DNA from: Panaeolus papilionaceus
Lineage: Eukaryota; Basidiomycota; Agaricomycetes; Agaricales
DNA length: 64,000 nucleotides
Reading direction: 5' to 3'
Assembly (NCBI GenBank): GCA_015501605.1
Contig: JADNRZ010000018.1
Span: 310,001-374,000 of the forward strand
Part shown: positions 59,903 through 64,000 of the stretch, in pieces
Numbering within the stretch: the first letter of the stretch is position 1
Layout: each line of letters starts with the position of its first letter
Notes under the pieces: model-generated
What the model was told of the DNA's origin: nothing
Seen by the model: the letters and a program-made list of their open reading frames with translations, nothing else
Database searches by the model: none
Made by a program: the position numbers and the translations under genes

Positions 59903-62900
59903 GGTGTCGACGATAGCTTCCCCCTGTTAATTTTTTTTTTGAACAACGAAGGAATTTTTGGGATATTGAACAAGTGTGTTATTGAAGAATGGGTGAGTTA
60001 TGTTGCATTCGGAGAGAGATCTTGTAAAAGAAAGAAAAAGAGAGGGAAATGAGGAAAAGTTTTTCAGGATTATTGAAGAGACGATATACCTTTGATGATA
60101 GAGCGAGGATGAGAAAGGGAATAATTATTTAAAAGGAGGCTGGTTGTGAGTATAAAAAGGAAGGATCAGAGTCGACTTGAGAGTTGTTGTAGAGTAGTTA
60201 TAAAAAAAGGAGGGGCAAACGGGGTAATATCCGTCCAAAACAAGATCACACGTAACCAGAAAATCAAACCAAACCATTTCAAAATGAACCAAATTAAACC
60301 ACTACAGACACTCCCTATCGACAATATCGTTGGAATGACAACTTAACGAGTTAAAAATCCCTGCAGGGTCTATACTAATATCTACCAACCAACACGAGTC
60401 ACACATCTCAGCGGCGATATCGTTCTATTGATCCTGGCGAATCTCCAACAGCTCAAAGGTAATAGTATCGAGGCACTCTTGTCAATGACTAACAGGGCAT
60501 TCGAATCAAGATTCATATTTCTTTTCATTTTTATATCTTGTATTATTAGATTGGTTGGTTGTAAATAAGTAAGATGAACAACACACATCCTCATCTCGGA
60601 CCCTCGGAACACACTGTAACCCATTCGCCACGAGCCATGCACTGCTTCCTCCGAGTTCACTCACTAGCACTCTGAATCTTTCCCAGTCCGTCCCAAAGAC
60701 CCGACGCATTTCCATTCTTAACGTTACTTACTTATGAGTCATCTACTCAAATACATGTATTACACAGGTACATATTCCTATCACCATTCCACGTTCTAGT
60801 TTTATTACATTTCATCCACATCAATCGCCCATCATCACCATCAAAACAAGAACCAGCTCGCGCGGCCTCATCTCTCCAGCCTCAGTCAGGCTCTAACAAA
60901 TCATAATAACCACCGTTGCTTCCTTACCCCAGCTTTGCAATGCATGCAGCTTCACCGTGCATCTCCTCCGCATCAGCCACCCATCGACCAACATGGTTAG
61001 TCTCCTACCCAGTCCAACCCCCCACCTGAACACGCCTCGCACCCAAATCCTCGACTACATCATAGTCCAGCCATAGAGCGAGCAATATAACGACAAAAAC
61101 GGGCGTATTATGGGCGTATAAACGCGTGTTTGGTCTTTAAGTAAGGTAAGCTAAGGGTCCCGCCTCGGCCCTTTGTTTCTTTCACCTCGATTTCACTTGA
61201 TTTCACTCCTCACCTACCTTGACTTGACTCCCTTGATGGCTTGACGGCTCGAATTGATGGCTGAAGGGTCCAGTGAGCAAGATTGGTGGTATGAATCGAT
61301 CTGGCAGGGACGCGAACAGGCTGAGGGTGGACGGTGCAAGGTGTCTATTGAGTCCTGTTCTTACTTACTTATGTATTTACTTGCTTATTCAGGAGCTCGA
61401 TATCGATAGGGTAGGGTAGGGTAAATGAGCAGAGCAGAGCTCAGCACTGGAAGCTAAGGCTGTGGTCATCTGCCAGGACCGAGTCTAAGTTGTCAACTGC
61501 TCTGCCTACCTTGGATGCTGGACGAGGAAGAGCTCAGGGGCTCTATTTAATTGAGGTTGCTTAGCTTACATTATAACGAGGGTGCGACGTGCATCAACGT
61601 GCGGCAGCGTGCCTCGAGTCGAGTCCGGAGATGATGCAGTTGCCAATGCGCGGTGCGGCATCGTTTTGTGACTTGCCTATTCCTTCCTTCGTCTGTATGA
61701 TTTAAGTTCAGACCTCGATGACGATGTTCCTGATGCTGATGCGCAGGTTCATTCATTCATTCGTTCGTTCGTTCATTCCATCATCCAGGCTTATACGAAA
61801 TTACGAATAAGGGAGGTACCAGTGATGATGACGACAATCGTCCCCTCGAGCATGCGCATCGCACGCGTTAGGCGCGTTTATTATCATAATCTCGGGTTGA
61901 TTTACTTGCACTTTGATTCGAAAGAGGCTCGGGTAGTACGATGTATGGGTGCGTGAGGTATGTATCATTTCCCCAGACTCGAATCAACTTAATTTTTAAA
62001 TCGTGTACTTAAAACTCCAATCGACTCGAAAACCCCCGAAATAAAGTAGGACATCGGAGTCAATCCATGACCATTTATTCATCCCTTCAACTCGAATTTC
62101 TCGTTCGTCATTCCATCCACCATCCATTGCACCGTTTTTTAATCGCAGACTACGCTCATACACTGGCGGTACTTCAATTGCAAATTCTAGCCGCCACTAG
62201 CACTGACACGCACCCTATAGGCTATAGCTACCCCGGAACATGCAACTCAATTTCGTTAGCGAGCGAATGAGGTACCTCGAACAACTTGAAATTGAACAGC
62301 ACCCGCATTCCAGTAAGTACGTCGATGCCAGTGCTTCTTTTCGACCCTCCATCATGCTTCCAGTTTCACATTCAATTGAAGTTCTTATTTACTTACCATA
62401 GCTACGGGACTGGAATAGAGTCGAGACTGTAACAACGACATCATTGCTGTCATCATGAGCACGAATCAAATGCGATGTATAGTATGTAAGTAAGGGTTTG
62501 TAATATTTGCCTGGTGGCTTACTCGCAGTTCCCCACACACCCATTGCAACTTGATGTTGTAGGTCCCCGCAGTTGCCAATACCCTCGATGCCCCCTGTTA
62601 TCACATATCAACGTTCGACCTCCTCGGTGCAATATCACCTTGCGCTTTATTTTTGACTCTCTCCAATACACCACCTTGTGCTCTACGTATACGATGGACT
62701 CCACTTCGCAGATTCTCTCTTCGGATCAACGTTATCTATAAACAAAAGCACCCCACTCCAACAGTTCAGCTGGTTCACTCTCTCCAACCAGTACGATCAA
62801 AATATTGCAAGCACACTCCCGCGATGGAGTAGGTAGTCAATCCACCAGCATATTTTTATTACAATCGCTATCGACTCGTCCAGAGCGTCGAAGCTCGTGA

Positions 62901-64000
62901 GGATTAACATTAGTATAAGCAAGTACCCCGTAATATCTTATTTTAACTCTCGGAGTGACCCACTCGGGCTCCAGGAGACTCTACGGTTTGGTATGGTGCG
63001 CTATAAGTATATTTATGCGTTAGAGTTTTTGGGTGTCTTGTACATAAGAACAACGAAGGTGGAGACAATAGCATAAACTCGAAACGCGGGGTTGGGGGTT
63101 TATGTATGTAGCATGTAACGTTAGCTTTGCGTGGCTCGAAACTCGAAGGTCGTTGTATTTCGATGGCGCACTGCCGAGTCGCTGTACGATGAATGGATGA
63201 ACGATATCTGGTTTTATTTAGGGGTTACGAGGCGTACGAGTCTTCAATTGTGTATCTTCAAGCTGTGTATGAGCCGTGTCAACAGCCAAACTTATGCGAT
63301 AAACGAAAGTAGCTGAAAAACCCAAACTACAACAAGCGAACGAACGAACGAATGAACCGCACTACACCGAAGCCCAACAGAGCCCCAACTCACCAGGAAG
63401 GCTACGCGGTTCAACTCAAACCCAGTCTCTAAACACCTCTGCCTAGGTTCGAATTCTAATGCTAATTCTACGAAGACCTCATACGAACTTGAAGCGAAGC
63501 GCATGATTCACAGACAATGAATCTGATGGCGTTGACAGCGAGGATCAGTGTGGGTTTTCGAGAGTTCTTTCTTGGACGAAGCGATTCACAGTTAGGATTG
63601 GGTTCATCGGGGTAGGTGGGCAGTCTGTATTTCAAGTTGGTTGGCTTATTAACAGCTGGTCAAGGGTTACGGTACCCAGAAGCCTTTGTTCTCATTACAA
63701 TTTCAAGAGGCAAACGGGGGTTTGGGGTTCTGTTGAAGGTGTCGTATGATCACTGGTACTTTCCCAGCATCGACCTGAAATGACACCCCATTCGACTCAG
63801 ATTACAACTGAAGCCGCCGGATGTGATGACTTTGCCGCAACATTGCGTTACATGCCTATCTACCCAGACACTACAAAGGTGTCTCATTTTGCATATATGC
63901 CAAACGGATGCAGAAGAACACTCACAGGCAAGCGCTCGAATATTCCTTGGCTTCTCCAACACCCAACAATGAAGATCCCGAATTTCACGTCTTCTTGAAG
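59903..64000. other. 4 kb upstream region of HSF without supported genes
   Basis: No open frame above about 90 codons and none recognisable. Just upstream of the HSF start, a pyrimidine-poor tract with ttaacag (minus strand) could be the acceptor of a 5' UTR intron. Short tetranucleotide repeats of TTCA/TTCG type occur at about 61749-61778 and in reverse sense near 63337-63358. The rest may be long 5' leader, regulatory DNA or a gene continuing beyond the window. Confidence 0.4.

Noticed and set aside
1..64000. CRISPR arrays, operons, bacterial ribosome binding sites
   Set aside because: The window is eukaryotic with spliced genes; no regularly spaced repeats of that kind are present.

Overview
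The window is nuclear DNA of a filamentous basidiomycete, most likely an Agaricomycete mushroom. Signs are genes split by many 45-75 nt GT-AG introns, a DUF6533 membrane protein, basidiomycete-style F-box and BTB proteins, a secreted laccase and a PACT-domain spindle pole protein. No organellar, viral, CRISPR or intact transposon sequence was recognised. No species is claimed. Gene models were joined by hand from splice signals and family motifs, so outer ends are firmer than some inner exon edges.

Layout. 1.3-2.9 kb: DUF6533 membrane protein (+). 3.6-7.1 kb: divergent pair, nucleoporin Nup35/Nup53 (-) and nucleolar RRM protein NOL8-like (+), sharing 226 bp. 7.4-10.8 kb: M28 vacuolar membrane protease, Pff1-like (-). 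12.8-14.9 kb: YTP1-like multipass protein (+) with a 7-nt microexon. 15.4-17.3 kb: F-box protein (+) whose 5' part is out of frame. 17.4-20.1 kb: single-exon protein (-) with a HeLo/MLKL-like helical bundle and a CHORD-like Cys/His cluster. 21.0-22.4 kb: second F-box protein (+). 22.6-23.7 kb: FMP52-like oxidoreductase (+). 24.8-27.3 kb: uncharacterised coiled-coil protein (-). 28.5-32.4 kb: Dal5-like MFS transporter and cardiolipin synthase (+, tandem). 32.5-37.4 kb: two related flavin monooxygenases (-). 38.1-43.8 kb: PACT coiled-coil protein (+). 44.1-45.2 kb: BTB protein (-) with a probable one-base frame break. 45.7-48.8 kb: laccase (-) divergent from a 70-aa secreted protein (+). 55.9-59.9 kb: heat shock transcription factor (-) with a 1,051-nt intron inside its DNA-binding domain, flanked by about 7 kb and 4 kb without recognisable genes.

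How the genes relate. Most are unrelated housekeeping genes (nuclear pore, ribosome biogenesis, mitochondrial lipid synthesis, spindle pole, stress transcription). Possible functional groupings are the two monooxygenases near a transporter, and the laccase with the small secreted protein. The best candidate for something undescribed is the single-exon protein at 17.4-20.1 kb, which pairs a cell-death-type helical bundle with a RAR1-like zinc cluster.
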